Assembly (NCBI RefSeq): GCF_026544205.1
Contig: NZ_JALNUI010000023.1
Coordinates: forward strand, 1 to 64,000
From: Curtobacterium sp. GC_Cur_3
Lineage (GTDB): Bacteria > Actinomycetota > Actinomycetes > Actinomycetales > Microbacteriaceae
Direction of reading: 5' to 3'
DNA length: 64,000 nucleotides
Shown: piece by piece, positions 7,583 to 16,503 of the stretch
Layout of the letters: every line of letters begins with the position of its first letter
How positions within the stretch are numbered: the stretch's first letter is position 1
The notes under the pieces: model-generated
What the model was told of the DNA's origin: nothing
What the model saw: the letters and a program-made list of their open reading frames with translations, nothing else
The model's database searches: none
Program-made: the position numbers and the translations under genes

Positions 7583-9109
7583 ATGTTCCTGACCTACCTC
7601 AGGCGCGAACTCACGAACCGCAGGAAGCAGACGGTCATCATCGCGATCGGCATGGCGCTCGCCATCGCCCTCGTCGTGATCGTCTCCTCGATCTCCAGCG
7701 GCGTGAAGACCGCGCAGTCGAGCGTCCTGCAGTCCGTGTACGGCGTCGGCACGGACATCACCGTGACCAAGACCGAGACCCCGTCGTCGACGAGCGGCGG
7801 ACGTCCGTCCTTCGACTTCGGCGACCAGGGCTCGTCGGGCTCCTCCGGCAGCACCGACCTGTCCCAGTCCCGTCTCGCCGTCACCCGCGGCACCTCCACC
7901 CTGTCCGCGGCGAACCTCTCGGCCGTCGCGGCGACCGACGGCGTCAAGGCCGCCACCGGTGTCCTGACCCTCGAGAACAGCACGTTCTCCGGCTCGGTGA
8001 AGCAGGGCAGCGACAGCAGCAGCAGCAGCAGCGACAGTGCCGCCACCCGGCAGGCCCCGAGCGGCGACGCCGGGACGGGCGGCGGCGGCTTCGGCGGCGG
8101 CTCGTTCAGCGTCGACTCCTTCACCGTGACCGGCATCCCGGTGTCCGGCGACACCGTCGGACCGCTCACGAGCACCGAGGTCACGAAGGGCCGCGCCTTC
8201 CGCGCCTCGGACACCGGCAAGGACGTCGTCGTGCTCGACGCCGCCTACGCGAAGAGCGAGTCGAAGGCCGTCGGGGACACGCTCGAGATCGGTGGCACGA
8301 AGTTCACCGTCATCGGGATCGTCGCCTCGACCGGGTCGGCGAGCACCACCGGCTCGAACACCTACGTGCCCCTCAACACGGCCCAGGCGCTCGCCGACCT
8401 CGACGGCAAGGTGACGTCCGTGTACGTCTCGGCGACGTCGTCGTCGGAGGTCGCCGCGGTGAAGACCGCCCTGCAGGCGAAGCTCTCGGGTGCCACCGTC
8501 TCCACGGAGGCCGACCTCGCCTCGAGCGTGTCCGGGTCCCTCGCCACGGCCTCGAGCCTCGTCGCGAACCTCGGCCGGTGGCTGTCGATCCTCGTCCTCG
8601 CCGCGGCGTTCCTCATCGCGATCCTCTTCACGATCTCCGGCGTCACCCGGCGCACGCGGGAGTTCGGCACCCTGAAGGCCATCGGCTGGTCGAACGGCCG
8701 CATCACCCGGCAGGTCGCCGGCGAGTCCCTCGTGCAGGGCCTCATCGGCGGTGTGATCGGCGCCGCGGCCGGGCTCATCGGCATCCTCGTCGTCAACGTC
8801 ATCGCCCCGACGGTCTCGGCGAGCGCCGCGACCACGACCACCCGCGGCCCCGGATCCGGCGGGATGCCCGGTGCGGCCGCGACGGCCGCTGCCGGGAGCG
8901 GCACGACCGGCGGGGCTCCCGCCGGCGGGTTCGGCGGCGGCGCGAGCGCCGCGTCCACCACCGACGTCGTCCTGCACGCCCCCGTCACCGTCGAGGTGTT
9001 CCTCCTCGCGATCGGCCTGGCGGTCCTCGGCGGACTGGTGGCCGGCGCGCTCGGCGGCTGGCGAGCCTCCCGACTGCGCCCCGCCGAGGCGCTGCGGAGC
9101 GTCGCCTGA
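7583..9109 (+). CDS. MacB/FtsX-type ABC transporter permease
   Basis: 508 residues; ATG at 7583 follows GAGGAG. An N-terminal membrane helix (QTVIIAIGMALAIALVVIVSS) is followed by a large extracytoplasmic MacB-like domain of about 290 residues, then three helices near residues 330-360, 390-420 and 470-495. The cytoplasmic loop RRTREFGTLKAIGW is the FtsX-family signature. A Ser run (from an AGC repeat near 8014-8034) and a Gly-rich segment interrupt the outer domain, and a second Gly/Ala/Thr-rich stretch lies before the last helix. It pairs with the ATPase encoded next, overlapping by one base (TGATG). Such transporters export peptides, antibiotics or lipoproteins; the substrate is unknown. 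Confidence 0.92.
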   Translation: MFLTYLRRELTNRRKQTVIIAIGMALAIALVVIVSSISSGVKTAQSSVLQSVYGVGTDITVTKTETPSSTSGGRPSFDFGDQGSSGSSGSTDLSQSRLAVTRGTSTLSAANLSAVAATDGVKAATGVLTLENSTFSGSVKQGSDSSSSSSDSAATRQAPSGDAGTGGGGFGGGSFSVDSFTVTGIPVSGDTVGPLTSTEVTKGRAFRASDTGKDVVVLDAAYAKSESKAVGDTLEIGGTKFTVIGIVASTGSASTTGSNTYVPLNTAQALADLDGKVTSVYVSATSSSEVAAVKTALQAKLSGATVSTEADLASSVSGSLATASSLVANLGRWLSILVLAAAFLIAILFTISGVTRRTREFGTLKAIGWSNGRITRQVAGESLVQGLIGGVIGAAAGLIGILVVNVIAPTVSASAATTTTRGPGSGGMPGAAATAAAGSGTTGGAPAGGFGGGASAASTTDVVLHAPVTVEVFLLAIGLAVLGGLVAGALGGWRASRLRPAEALRSVA

Positions 9110-9162
9110 TGCGCGCGACGTCCCCGACCACCGAACCGACCGACCCGACCCGAGGAGCCACC

Positions 9163-9906
9163 GTGACCACCACCGCCCCTGCAGCCGACACGGACGACCG
9201 GAGCGCGGCCTCCCGGCCCGTCTACCGCCTGACCGACGTGAGCAAGACGTACCAGCAGGGGAAACGGACCGTCTCGGCCCTGACGAACGTCGACCTGGTG
9301 ATCCCCGCGGGCCAGCTCGTGGCGATCCAGGGGCCGACCGGCGGCGGGAAGTCGACGCTGCTCCAGATGCTCGGCGCGCTCGACCGACCGAGCGCGGGAT
9401 CGGTGGAGCTCGCCGGTCGTGACGTGGCGACGCTCGGGGACCGGGCGCTGACCGACCTGCGGGCCACCGAGATCGGCTTCGTCTTCCAGAGCTTCAACCT
9501 GATCCCGACGCTCACCGCGCTCGAGAACGTCGAGACGGCGTTCGCGGGATCGCTTGCGAAGCAGTCCCGGCAGGAGGTGCGTCGCCGTGCGAGCGAGGCC
9601 CTGCAGGAGGTGGGCCTCGGCGAACGGCTGGACCACCTGCCCGCCGAGCTCTCGGGCGGGCAGCAGCAGCGCGTCGCGATCGCCCGGGCTCTCGTGAAGG
9701 ACCCGCGGGTGCTCCTGGCGGACGAGCCGACCGGCGCCCTCGACGAGGGCACCCGCGACGAGATCATGGCGATCATCGAGCGGCAGTGGCGCGAGCGCGG
9801 CCTGACCGTGGTGGTCGTCACGCACGACTCGTGGGTCGCGAAGCGCGCGGAGCGGCGGCTGCTCCTGCAGCAGGGGCAGGTGCGCGAGCTGACGTCGCGT
9901 CCCTGA
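9163..9906 (+). CDS. ABC transporter ATP-binding protein (MacB/LolD type)
   Basis: 247 residues. Walker A is GPTGGGKST, the Q-loop lies in FVFQSFNLIP, the signature is LSGGQQQRVAIARAL, Walker B is VLLADEPTGALD, and the H-loop His is in VVVTHD. I chose the GTG at 9163 because GAGGAG lies 6 nt upstream; an ATG at 9109 overlapping the permease stop would add 18 residues. It energises the adjacent permease. The gene ends before a long hairpin at 9928. Confidence 0.94.
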   Translation: MTTTAPAADTDDRSAASRPVYRLTDVSKTYQQGKRTVSALTNVDLVIPAGQLVAIQGPTGGGKSTLLQMLGALDRPSAGSVELAGRDVATLGDRALTDLRATEIGFVFQSFNLIPTLTALENVETAFAGSLAKQSRQEVRRRASEALQEVGLGERLDHLPAELSGGQQQRVAIARALVKDPRVLLADEPTGALDEGTRDEIMAIIERQWRERGLTVVVVTHDSWVAKRAERRLLLQQGQVRELTSRP

Positions 9907-9927
9907 CGCGCGGGCGGCGCGCGTCTC

Positions 9928-9978
9928 CGCCTGGAGGCCCGGTGCCGGTCTCGTGGACCGGCACCGGGCCTCCAGGCG
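9928..9978. repeat. Palindromic repeat, family A; likely bidirectional terminator
   Basis: Perfect 23-bp arms (9928-9950 and 9956-9978) around the loop TCGTG, with the family core GGAGGCCCGGTGCC. It lies between the convergent ABC ATPase and beta-propeller genes and has no U-run. Confidence 0.85.
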
Positions 9979-10043
9979 GTCGCGTCGTGTGCGGGGCGGT
10001 TGTCGTGTGCGGCGCGGTCGTCGTGTGCGGCGCGGCGCTGCGG

Positions 10044-10982
10044 TCAGCCGGCGACGGGGTAGTCGCAGTAGGCGAACCACGTCGAGTCCGGGGCCCACGG
10101 TGGCACGTTGACCGTCCCCTGCCCGCCGTCGAGTGCGACGAGGGTCTCTGGCAGGACCGCGATCCGGGCACCGCGGACCAGGCTCCCGGGCAGCAGCCGG
10201 AGCTCCACGCGGTGGTCGGCCGGATGACCCTGCACGCCGGGCTCGTAGGACAGGTACAGCAGGTGCGCGCCGTCCGGCGAGACGTGCGGGAACCAGTTCA
10301 CTCGGTCGTCGGCCGTGATCTGCACGGGGTCGCTCGCACCCGAGCGCAGGGACACCAGCTGCGCGGTCCCCGGGGTGAAGCGCTCCGAGTTGTAGACGAG
10401 CACGTCGTCGGCGAAGGAGCAGCCGTCCGTCGGGTGCTCGTCCCGTGTCACGAAGGTCGTCGCCCCGGAGGTCGGGTCGACGAGCGCGACGTCGGTCGTC
10501 CAGACGCCGTCCTCGGACAGGTCGCCGACGATGGCCGCGAGCGAGGACCCGTCCGGCGCGATGCCGTGCAGGTAGTACTTGCGGGTCACGGGCAGCGCCG
10601 CGGCGACGTCGGTGATCCGGTCGGTGGGACCGCCGTCGGGCAGCGGCACGCGGTACAGCTCGCCGTTCCGGGCGCTCACCACGACCGAGGTGCCGGACGG
10701 GTCGAGCACGTGGTCGTTGTTGATCTCGTCGACGCCGTCCATCGGCACGGGCACGAGCGCGGTCTCGTCGAGCACGGTGTCGTCCCCGGGCGCCGGCAGG
10801 GGCAGCAGCCACAGGTCGCCGTTGCCGTTCAGCACGAGGGTGCGGTCGTCGAGCACGTTCGGGGCCTCGACGAGCACCGTGTCGGACGCGAACACGAGCC
10901 GCGCGGTCCTCGTGGCGACGTCGTACACGTGCACGCGGCTGGTCTGTCCGGGCAGCAGCTGCCGCCCCCTGGTGAAGCTCAT
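10044..10982 (-). CDS. TolB-like beta-propeller protein
   Basis: 312 residues, ATG at 10982 after AGGAGG. It is made of repeated blades such as NVLDDRTLVLNGNGDLWLLP, HVLDPSGTSVVVSARNGELY and HVSPDGAHLLYLSYEP, typical of TolB/WD40-like PD40 propellers. There is no signal peptide, so it is probably cytoplasmic. It lies 115 bp downstream of the sugar transport operon on the same strand, across a family B palindrome. Related proteins sit with sugar operons and are sometimes oligogalacturonide-lyase-like, but no catalytic residues were identified here. Confidence 0.8.
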   Translation of the reverse strand: MSFTRGRQLLPGQTSRVHVYDVATRTARLVFASDTVLVEAPNVLDDRTLVLNGNGDLWLLPLPAPGDDTVLDETALVPVPMDGVDEINNDHVLDPSGTSVVVSARNGELYRVPLPDGGPTDRITDVAAALPVTRKYYLHGIAPDGSSLAAIVGDLSEDGVWTTDVALVDPTSGATTFVTRDEHPTDGCSFADDVLVYNSERFTPGTAQLVSLRSGASDPVQITADDRVNWFPHVSPDGAHLLYLSYEPGVQGHPADHRVELRLLPGSLVRGARIAVLPETLVALDGGQGTVNVPPWAPDSTWFAYCDYPVAG

Positions 10983-11011
10983 GGGTCCATCCTCCTGGGT
11001 CGAGCGGAGAC

Positions 11012-11079
11012 GAGACTCGGCCCGGCGGACGTCCTGCGGGGTCTGCACCCCGCACGATGTCCGCCGAGCCGAGACTCGG
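11012..11079. repeat. Palindromic repeat, family B
   Basis: CGGCGGAC (11023-11030) pairs with GTCCGCCG (11059-11066), TGCGGGG pairs with CCCCGCA, and GAGACTCGG flanks both sides. It is the second copy of the 366-480 element and separates MalG-like and propeller genes. Confidence 0.75.
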
Positions 11080-11096
11080 TCAGGCGTGCGTCCGCC

Positions 11097-11936
11097 CTAC
11101 TTCACGGCACCGGCGGTCAGGCCGGCGACGAACTGGCGCTGGACCACGAGGAAGGCGATGACGACGGGGATGCTCACCACGAGGCTCGCCGCCATGATCT
11201 GGTTCCAGTACACGTTCGTCTGCGTCGAGTACTGCTGCAGACCGACCGCGAGCGTCTGCCCGTTGCCGTTCGTCATGACGGAGGCGAAGAGGACCTCGCC
11301 CCATGCCGTCATGAACGAGTAGATGCCAACCGCCACCAGACCCGGACGGGCCGACGGCAGGATGATCCGGAACAGCGCACCCATCGGGCCCGAGCCGTCG
11401 ACCATCGCGGCCTCGTCGAGCTCCCGCGGGATCGTCTCGAAGTAGCCCGCGAGCATCCAGATCGAGAACGGCAGCGTGAAGGTCAGGTACGTGATGATCA
11501 GGCCGAGCCAGCTGCCGACGAGCTGGATGCCGAGCGTCTGCCCGAGGTTCGTGAAGATCAGGAACAGCGGGAGCAGGAACAGCACGCCGGGGAACATCTG
11601 CGTCGAGAGCACCGTCGTGGTGAAGGCGCTCTTGCCCTTGAAGTTCCAGCGGGACACCGCGTAGGCGGCGAACGTGGCGATGATCAGCGAGAACACCGTC
11701 GCGACCGTGCAGACCACGAGCGAGTTGATGAAGTACTGCCCCAGCGGGACGGTCGACCACATGTCGATGAACGGCTGGAACGTGATCCGCGTGGGGATCC
11801 ACGTGAAGTCGTTCTGCACGTCACCGAGCGGCTTGATGGCCGTGGTGATCATCACGTAGAGCGGGACGACCGTGAAGATCGTCAGGAGCGTCAGGACGAC
11901 GACCTTGAAGGACTTGGCGCCGACTGTTTCACGCAC
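11097..11936 (-). CDS. Carbohydrate ABC transporter permease (MalG type)
   Basis: 279 residues with six predicted membrane helices and the cytoplasmic EAA loop ELDEAAMVDGSGPMGALF, where the ATPase docks. The GTG start overlaps the end of the upstream permease by 8 bp. It forms the inner-membrane channel with that permease. No sugar ATPase is encoded nearby, so a shared MsiK-type ATPase elsewhere is likely (inference). Confidence 0.95.
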   Translation of the reverse strand: MRETVGAKSFKVVVLTLLTIFTVVPLYVMITTAIKPLGDVQNDFTWIPTRITFQPFIDMWSTVPLGQYFINSLVVCTVATVFSLIIATFAAYAVSRWNFKGKSAFTTTVLSTQMFPGVLFLLPLFLIFTNLGQTLGIQLVGSWLGLIITYLTFTLPFSIWMLAGYFETIPRELDEAAMVDGSGPMGALFRIILPSARPGLVAVGIYSFMTAWGEVLFASVMTNGNGQTLAVGLQQYSTQTNVYWNQIMAASLVVSIPVVIAFLVVQRQFVAGLTAGAVK

Positions 11937-12921
11937 GGACGGACCTCCGGTTGGTCACGGCGAGGTAGATGCCGGTCACGATGAGCAGGAAGATGAGGAG
12001 CAGCACGCTCATCGCGGCACCGGAGCCGAAGTTCCAGGTGATGAACGACGCGTTGTAGATGTGGAAGCTGAGCAGGTCGGCTGCCGGCGGCTGCGCGGTC
12101 GAGCCGAAGAGCACGAACGGCGTGTTGAAGTCGTTGAACGTCCAGAGGAACATCACGAGCACGAGCGTCACGTTCACCGGGCGGACCATCGGCAGCGTGA
12201 TCGAGCGCCACTGGCGGAACGGCTTCGCGCCGTCGACCGATGCGGCCTCGTACACGTCGGCCGGCACGGACTGCAGGCCCGCCATCAGCATGAGGAACGC
12301 GAAGGGCCAGGTCTTCCAGATCGCCACGACGACCACGGCCACGAAGGCGTTGTTGCCGATGAGCCAGAACGGCGCCTGGTTGAACAGGTGCAGCTGGTCG
12401 ACGAGCAGGTGGTTCAACGCACCGGAGTCACGCTGGAACATGAACTTCCAGGTGATGACGCCGGCGTACATCGGCAGTGCGTACGGCACCAGGAACAACG
12501 TGCGGAACAGGCCGCGACCACGGAACTCCTTCTGCAGGGCGACCGCGGCCGCCATGCCGAAGCCCCACGAGAGCCCGACGACGAGCACGGTGAACGCGCA
12601 CGTGATCAGGAACGAGTTGAGGAGCCCACGGCCGATCGCCTGGTTGAAGTCGATCGCGACGGAGTAGTTGTGCAGCCCGGCGAAGGGCGCGGCACCCCAG
12701 TTCGCGATGAAGTACTTGGTGAGCTGCACGAAGCTGATCCAGATGCCGACGAGCATCGGCACGATGTGGATGAGCAGCTCGAAGAGGATGGCAGGACCGA
12801 CGAGGGCGTACGGCAGCCACTGCAGGCGGCGCTTCCCCCTGGGCGGAGGACCCGACAGGGTCGGGGCCTTCGTGTGCGTCAGGTCGATGGCCTCGGAGTC
12901 AGGCAGGACCGTCGTGGACAT
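11929..12921 (-). CDS. Carbohydrate ABC transporter permease (MalF type)
   Basis: 330 residues with a cytoplasmic N-terminus of about 35 residues, six membrane helices and the EAA motif DVYEAASVDGAKPFRQW. It lies between the binding-protein gene and the MalG-type gene. About 100 bp holding a family A hairpin separates it from the binding-protein gene, which probably lowers its expression relative to that gene. Confidence 0.95.
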   Translation of the reverse strand: MSTTVLPDSEAIDLTHTKAPTLSGPPPRGKRRLQWLPYALVGPAILFELLIHIVPMLVGIWISFVQLTKYFIANWGAAPFAGLHNYSVAIDFNQAIGRGLLNSFLITCAFTVLVVGLSWGFGMAAAVALQKEFRGRGLFRTLFLVPYALPMYAGVITWKFMFQRDSGALNHLLVDQLHLFNQAPFWLIGNNAFVAVVVVAIWKTWPFAFLMLMAGLQSVPADVYEAASVDGAKPFRQWRSITLPMVRPVNVTLVLVMFLWTFNDFNTPFVLFGSTAQPPAADLLSFHIYNASFITWNFGSGAAMSVLLLIFLLIVTGIYLAVTNRRSVRA

Positions 12922-12968
12922 GGGCAGGGCCTTTCGGCTTCAGGAGTTCGAGTCTGGTGATGCGGGGT

Positions 12969-13008
12969 GGAGGCCCGGGGCGGTCCAGCGGACGCGCCCC
13001 GAGCCTCC
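12969..13008. repeat. Palindromic repeat, family A, between binding-protein and permease genes
   Basis: GGAGGCCCGGGGCG (12969-12982) pairs with CGCCCCGAGCCTCC (12995-13008) with one mismatch. It is inside an operon, at the position where E. coli has REP elements between malE and malF. Confidence 0.8.
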
Positions 13009-13022
13009 GGGCTGGGTGTGGA

Positions 13023-14324
13023 TCAGCCGTTCGCCTGGGACACCTGGTCCTGGGCGGTCTGCAGTGCGGACTTGATGTCGCTGGCGGAGACGGTGCCACC
13101 GGTCGCGATCTTGGCGAACATGTCGTTCATCGCCTTGCCGACCGTGGACTCGAACTGGTCCTCGGCGGGCACCAGCGGGAGCGGCTTCGCCTTGTTGTTG
13201 TAGATGTCGAGGAACGTCTTCGTCTGCTCGTCGGTGACCGAGTCAGCCGCGGCGGCGAGCACCGGGAGGGCCGAGTACGGCTTGTCGAGCGTGGTCTGCG
13301 TGTTCGCGCTCGTCATGTACTTGACGAACTTGAGCGCGCCGTCCGCGTTCTTCGTGTTCTTGAAGATGGACAGGTTGATGCCGGCCGGGAAGCTGGCGAT
13401 CTCCTTGCCGTCCGCCGGGGCGGGCAGCGCGACGACGCCGTACTCGTCCGACTTCATCCCGAGGGACTCGATCGTGTTGTTCGCGTTGTTCTGGTTGAGG
13501 ATGAACGCGGCCTTCTTGTTCGCGAAGTCCGTGACCGACTGGGTCGCGTTGTCGTACTGGGCGTTCGACGGGTTCGCGACCTTGGCGTCCTGCATCAGGT
13601 CGAGGTAGCGCTTGATGCCGTCGACGTTGGCCTTCGAGGTGAAGGTCGGCTTGCCGCTCTTGTCGAACCACTCGCCGCCGTTCTGCGCCGAGTTGATGAA
13701 CGCGAAGTGCGCGTTCTCGGTGTACGAACCACCCGCGAGGCTGAAGCCGTACTTGCCGCCGGTGGTGAGCTTCTTCGCGTCGGTGACCAGGTCCTCCCAC
13801 GTGGTGGGCGGGGTGATCCCGGCGTCCTGCAGCATCTGCTTGTTGTAGTACAGGCCGTAGGCGAGGCCGTACAGCGGGACGCTGGTGACGGTCTTGCCGG
13901 GTGCGCCACCGGTGGAGAGCGCGACCTTGCCGAACTTGTCGGACCCGCCGATCGACTTCATCTCCGAGGTGCCGAACTCCTTGAAGGCGCCGGTGGCCTG
14001 GAGTGAAGTCGCCCACGTGTTGCCGATGTTGACGACGTCCGGGCCCTGGCCCGAGGTGACGGCGGTCTGGATCTTCGTCTGGAGGTCGTTCCAGCCGATG
14101 ACCTGGAGGTTGACCTTGATCCCGGTCTCCTTTGTGAACTTCTTGAGGACGGGGGTCAGCACCTCCTTGTCGTTCTGCAGGGACGTGCCCTGGTTCGACG
14201 CCCAGTAGGTGAGCGTCTTGGAGTCGCCCGAGGAACCGGACCCTCCGGCGGAGCAGGCTGCGAGGCCGGTCACGGTGAGTGCCGCGGCCGCGGTGATGGC
14301 CAGTGCGCGGATGGCAGTGCGCAT
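13023..14324 (-). CDS. Sugar ABC transporter substrate-binding lipoprotein
   Basis: 433 residues. The signal peptide ends in the lipobox LAAC with Cys24 as lipid attachment site, followed by a Gly/Ser linker. The mature part matches family 1 solute-binding proteins: LTYWASNQG, a GPDVVNIGNTW segment, VPLYGLAYGLYYNKQ, and NQNNANN. It captures the sugar outside the membrane and delivers it to the two permeases. Ligand specificity cannot be read from sequence, but neighbours suggest a sugar or sugar acid later oxidised by the dehydrogenase upstream. Confidence 0.95.
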   Translation of the reverse strand: MRTAIRALAITAAAALTVTGLAACSAGGSGSSGDSKTLTYWASNQGTSLQNDKEVLTPVLKKFTKETGIKVNLQVIGWNDLQTKIQTAVTSGQGPDVVNIGNTWATSLQATGAFKEFGTSEMKSIGGSDKFGKVALSTGGAPGKTVTSVPLYGLAYGLYYNKQMLQDAGITPPTTWEDLVTDAKKLTTGGKYGFSLAGGSYTENAHFAFINSAQNGGEWFDKSGKPTFTSKANVDGIKRYLDLMQDAKVANPSNAQYDNATQSVTDFANKKAAFILNQNNANNTIESLGMKSDEYGVVALPAPADGKEIASFPAGINLSIFKNTKNADGALKFVKYMTSANTQTTLDKPYSALPVLAAAADSVTDEQTKTFLDIYNNKAKPLPLVPAEDQFESTVGKAMNDMFAKIATGGTVSASDIKSALQTAQDQVSQANG

Positions 14325-14402
14325 GACTCTCTACTTTCTCGTCGTTGAGATGGTGCAAGGGGGTGGTGCTGTGCTCCGGGAGGAGCGGTTCGGGTGCTGC
14401 TG

Positions 14403-14447
14403 TGTTCGGTGGTGCGGTGTTCGGTGGTGCGGTGTTCGGTGCTGCGG
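14403..14447. repeat. 15-bp tandem repeat, three copies, before the binding-protein gene
   Basis: Three copies of TGTTCGGTGGTGCGG (third with one change) run from 14403 to 14447 and a partial fourth follows. They fill the 134-bp gap between the dehydrogenase gene and the binding-protein gene. Confidence 0.85.
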
Positions 14448-14458
14448 TGTTCTGCGGG

Positions 14459-15616
14459 TCAGACCAGGGTCTGTTCCGCGGGGTCCCAGCCTTCGGTGAG
14501 GGTCTGGGACGGCGACACGGTGCTCCTCACGAGCACCGCCTCGCCACGTTCGGCGGCCTCGGCGATGGAGACCATCACGTCGAGGACGTGGAAGGCGAGG
14601 GCCCCGGGGACCCGGTTCTCCTCGCCGGCACGGAGGGAGCGGGCCAGGTCGACCACACCGGTCCCCCGCGAGTACGTGGACCCGACGGCCGGGATCGTCT
14701 CCGGCTCCTCGGAACCGAGCGCGTACAGCTCGGTGTCGCCGTCGAAGTTGTTCGGGTCGGGGAAGACGACCGTGCCGGTCTCGCCCGCGATCTCGACGAA
14801 GCCGGTCCGGCCACGGTCGGACTCGAACGAGAAGACGCTCTGCGCGCTCCCGCCGTCCTCGAACTCGATGAGCGCGGAGTGGTTCGTCGGGACGTCAACC
14901 GGGAACTCGGTGCCCGCCTTCGGGCCGGAGCCGATCGTGCGCGTGGCACGGGACTTCGACGCGGTGGCCGTGACCTTCTTGACCGGGCCGAAGGCCTGGA
15001 CGAGCGTGGTGATGTAGTACGGGCCGATGTCGAACAGCGGGCCCGCGCCGTAGGCAAAGAGGAACTCGGGGCTCGGGTGCCACGACTCCGGGCCGGGGCT
15101 CTGGAAGAGCGTCAGGCCGTTCAGCGGCGTGCCGATCCGGCCGTCGCGGATCGTGCGGAGCGCGGTCTGCAGGCCGGCGCCGAGGAAGGTGTCCGGGGCG
15201 ACGGAGACGGTCAGGCCGGCGGCGGCCGCGGCGTCACGGAGCTGCGTGGCGCTCTCACGGTCGAGGGCGTAGGGCTTCTCGCCCCAGACGTGCTTGCCGG
15301 CGGCGATGGCCTGCATGGCGACCTCGACGTGCGCGGCCGGGATGGTCAGGTTGACGACGATCTCGATGTCGTCGTCCGCCAGGAGCTCCTCGACGGTGCC
15401 GGAGGCGGGGACGCCCCACTTCTCGGCCTGGGCCGCGGCGCGGGGCAGGTCGATGTCGGCGATGAAGCGGACCTGCACGTCCGGGAAGACGGTGAGGTTG
15501 CCGAGGTACTGGTCGGAGATGACCCCGGCGCCGATGACGCCGACCCCGACGGGGCCGGTCTTCCGGGTCGTCGCGGAGGTGGGGGCCGACGTCGTGTCGG
15601 TCGTGGTGTCGGTCAT
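14459..15616 (-). CDS. Gfo/Idh/MocA family oxidoreductase
   Basis: 385 residues. The NAD-binding Rossmann motif is VGVIGAGVISDQYL, and the family EKP motif is VWGEKPYAL; the C-terminal beta-sheet domain has LFDIGPYYITTLVQAFGP, with the catalytic-type D-x-G-x-Y. The first 20 residues are Thr/Ser-rich. It probably oxidises a sugar or inositol-type substrate. ATG overlaps the previous gene's stop (ATGA). Paired Gfo/Idh and TIM-barrel isomerase proteins are known in inositol and 3-keto-glycoside catabolism; which applies here is not determined. Confidence 0.93.
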   Translation of the reverse strand: MTDTTTDTTSAPTSATTRKTGPVGVGVIGAGVISDQYLGNLTVFPDVQVRFIADIDLPRAAAQAEKWGVPASGTVEELLADDDIEIVVNLTIPAAHVEVAMQAIAAGKHVWGEKPYALDRESATQLRDAAAAAGLTVSVAPDTFLGAGLQTALRTIRDGRIGTPLNGLTLFQSPGPESWHPSPEFLFAYGAGPLFDIGPYYITTLVQAFGPVKKVTATASKSRATRTIGSGPKAGTEFPVDVPTNHSALIEFEDGGSAQSVFSFESDRGRTGFVEIAGETGTVVFPDPNNFDGDTELYALGSEEPETIPAVGSTYSRGTGVVDLARSLRAGEENRVPGALAFHVLDVMVSIAEAAERGEAVLVRSTVSPSQTLTEGWDPAEQTLV

Positions 15617-16359
15617 GCGTGTGCTCCCTGGAGGAATGCGTACGAGTCGGTGACGGCCTGGAACACGTCGCCCTCGTGGTCGTCGAGCTCGATCACGTGC
15701 TGGGCGTCGGGCGCCGCGGCGATGATCGCCGCGATCGGCATGATGCCGTTGCCCACGGCGACCTGCTTCTTGTCGTCGTGCGAGCCGTCGCCGTCCTTGA
15801 CGTGCAGGAACTGGACCTTGTTGCCGTACTTGCCGATGATCGCCACCGGGTCGTCACCGCCGACCGTGACCCAGTAGGTGTCGAGCTCGAGCACGACGTC
15901 GTCGGACAGCGCGTCGGCGAAGACCTCGTAGGCGCTGACGCCGTCGATGCGGTTCGAGAACTCGAACGCGTGGTTGTGGTAGCCGAGCGTCAGGCCGTGG
16001 TCGGCGGCGCGGGGCGCGAGGGCGCTCAGTTCGCGGGCGATCGCCTCGACGTCCTCGCGGGTGGTCCAGCGGGCCTCGTCGATGTGCGGGTCGATGAGCG
16101 TCCCCGTGCCGACCGTCGAGGTGGCGTGGAAGATCTGCTCGAGGTCCTGCTCGCCGGCGTCCAGCAGACGGGCGTGGCCGCTCGGTGCGACGAGGCCGGC
16201 GTCCCGCAGTGCGGACGCGTACTCGTCAGCGCGGTCGACGTAGCCGAAGAGCTCCACGTTCGTGAAGCCGATGTCGGCGATGCGCTGCAGCGTGCCGGGC
16301 AGATCGGCCGAGAGCGCGTCACGGACCGTGTAGAGCTGGACCGAAAGCGGTTGAGTCAC
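15613..16359 (-). CDS. Sugar phosphate isomerase/epimerase family TIM-barrel protein
   Basis: 248 residues from a GTG at 16359 preceded by GAGGAGA; an ATG 12 codons upstream lacks such a site. Family AP endonuclease 2-like: LSVQLYTVRDAL, ADIGFTNVELFGY, LGYHNHAFEF, VVLELDTYWV and HVKDGDG give the metal-binding Glu, His and Asp set. First gene of the operon with the dehydrogenase and transporter, divergent from the ROK regulator. Likely acts on the same oxidised or isomerised sugar as the dehydrogenase. Confidence 0.92.
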   Translation of the reverse strand: MTQPLSVQLYTVRDALSADLPGTLQRIADIGFTNVELFGYVDRADEYASALRDAGLVAPSGHARLLDAGEQDLEQIFHATSTVGTGTLIDPHIDEARWTTREDVEAIARELSALAPRAADHGLTLGYHNHAFEFSNRIDGVSAYEVFADALSDDVVLELDTYWVTVGGDDPVAIIGKYGNKVQFLHVKDGDGSHDDKKQVAVGNGIMPIAAIIAAAPDAQHVIELDDHEGDVFQAVTDSYAFLQGAHA

Positions 16360-16503
16360 CGGTGTTCTCCTCGTCGAGTTGGTGCGGGTCGTCACTGACC
16401 GATCGTCACACTACGAGTACTTCTGTCGGTCGTCAAGCAGAAGTCCGCAGACGTTCGACGCACTTCGTTGCGTGGCGCATTCGAAGTGTGTTTCACTCGC
16501 ATC
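16360..16503. promoter_or_regulatory. Divergent control region with two inverted repeats (candidate ROK operators)
   Basis: ACTTCTG (16419-16425) pairs with CAGAAGT (16438-16444), and CACTTCG (16461-16467) pairs with CGAAGTG (16482-16488). Both lie between the sugar operon and the ROK gene, in a locally lower-GC stretch. They are the likely binding sites of the ROK protein and probably overlap both promoters. Confidence 0.6.

Noticed and set aside
8362-11055. An 897-codon minus-strand frame across the ABC transporter
   Set aside because: It is antisense to the permease and ATPase and is Arg/Pro/Ala-rich junk composition; only the separate propeller gene at 10044-10982, in another frame, is credible.
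14345-15877. 510-codon + frame opposite the Gfo/Idh gene
   Set aside because: Antisense to a full oxidoreductase with all motifs; its beginning is the 15-bp repeat and its composition is that of a shadow frame.
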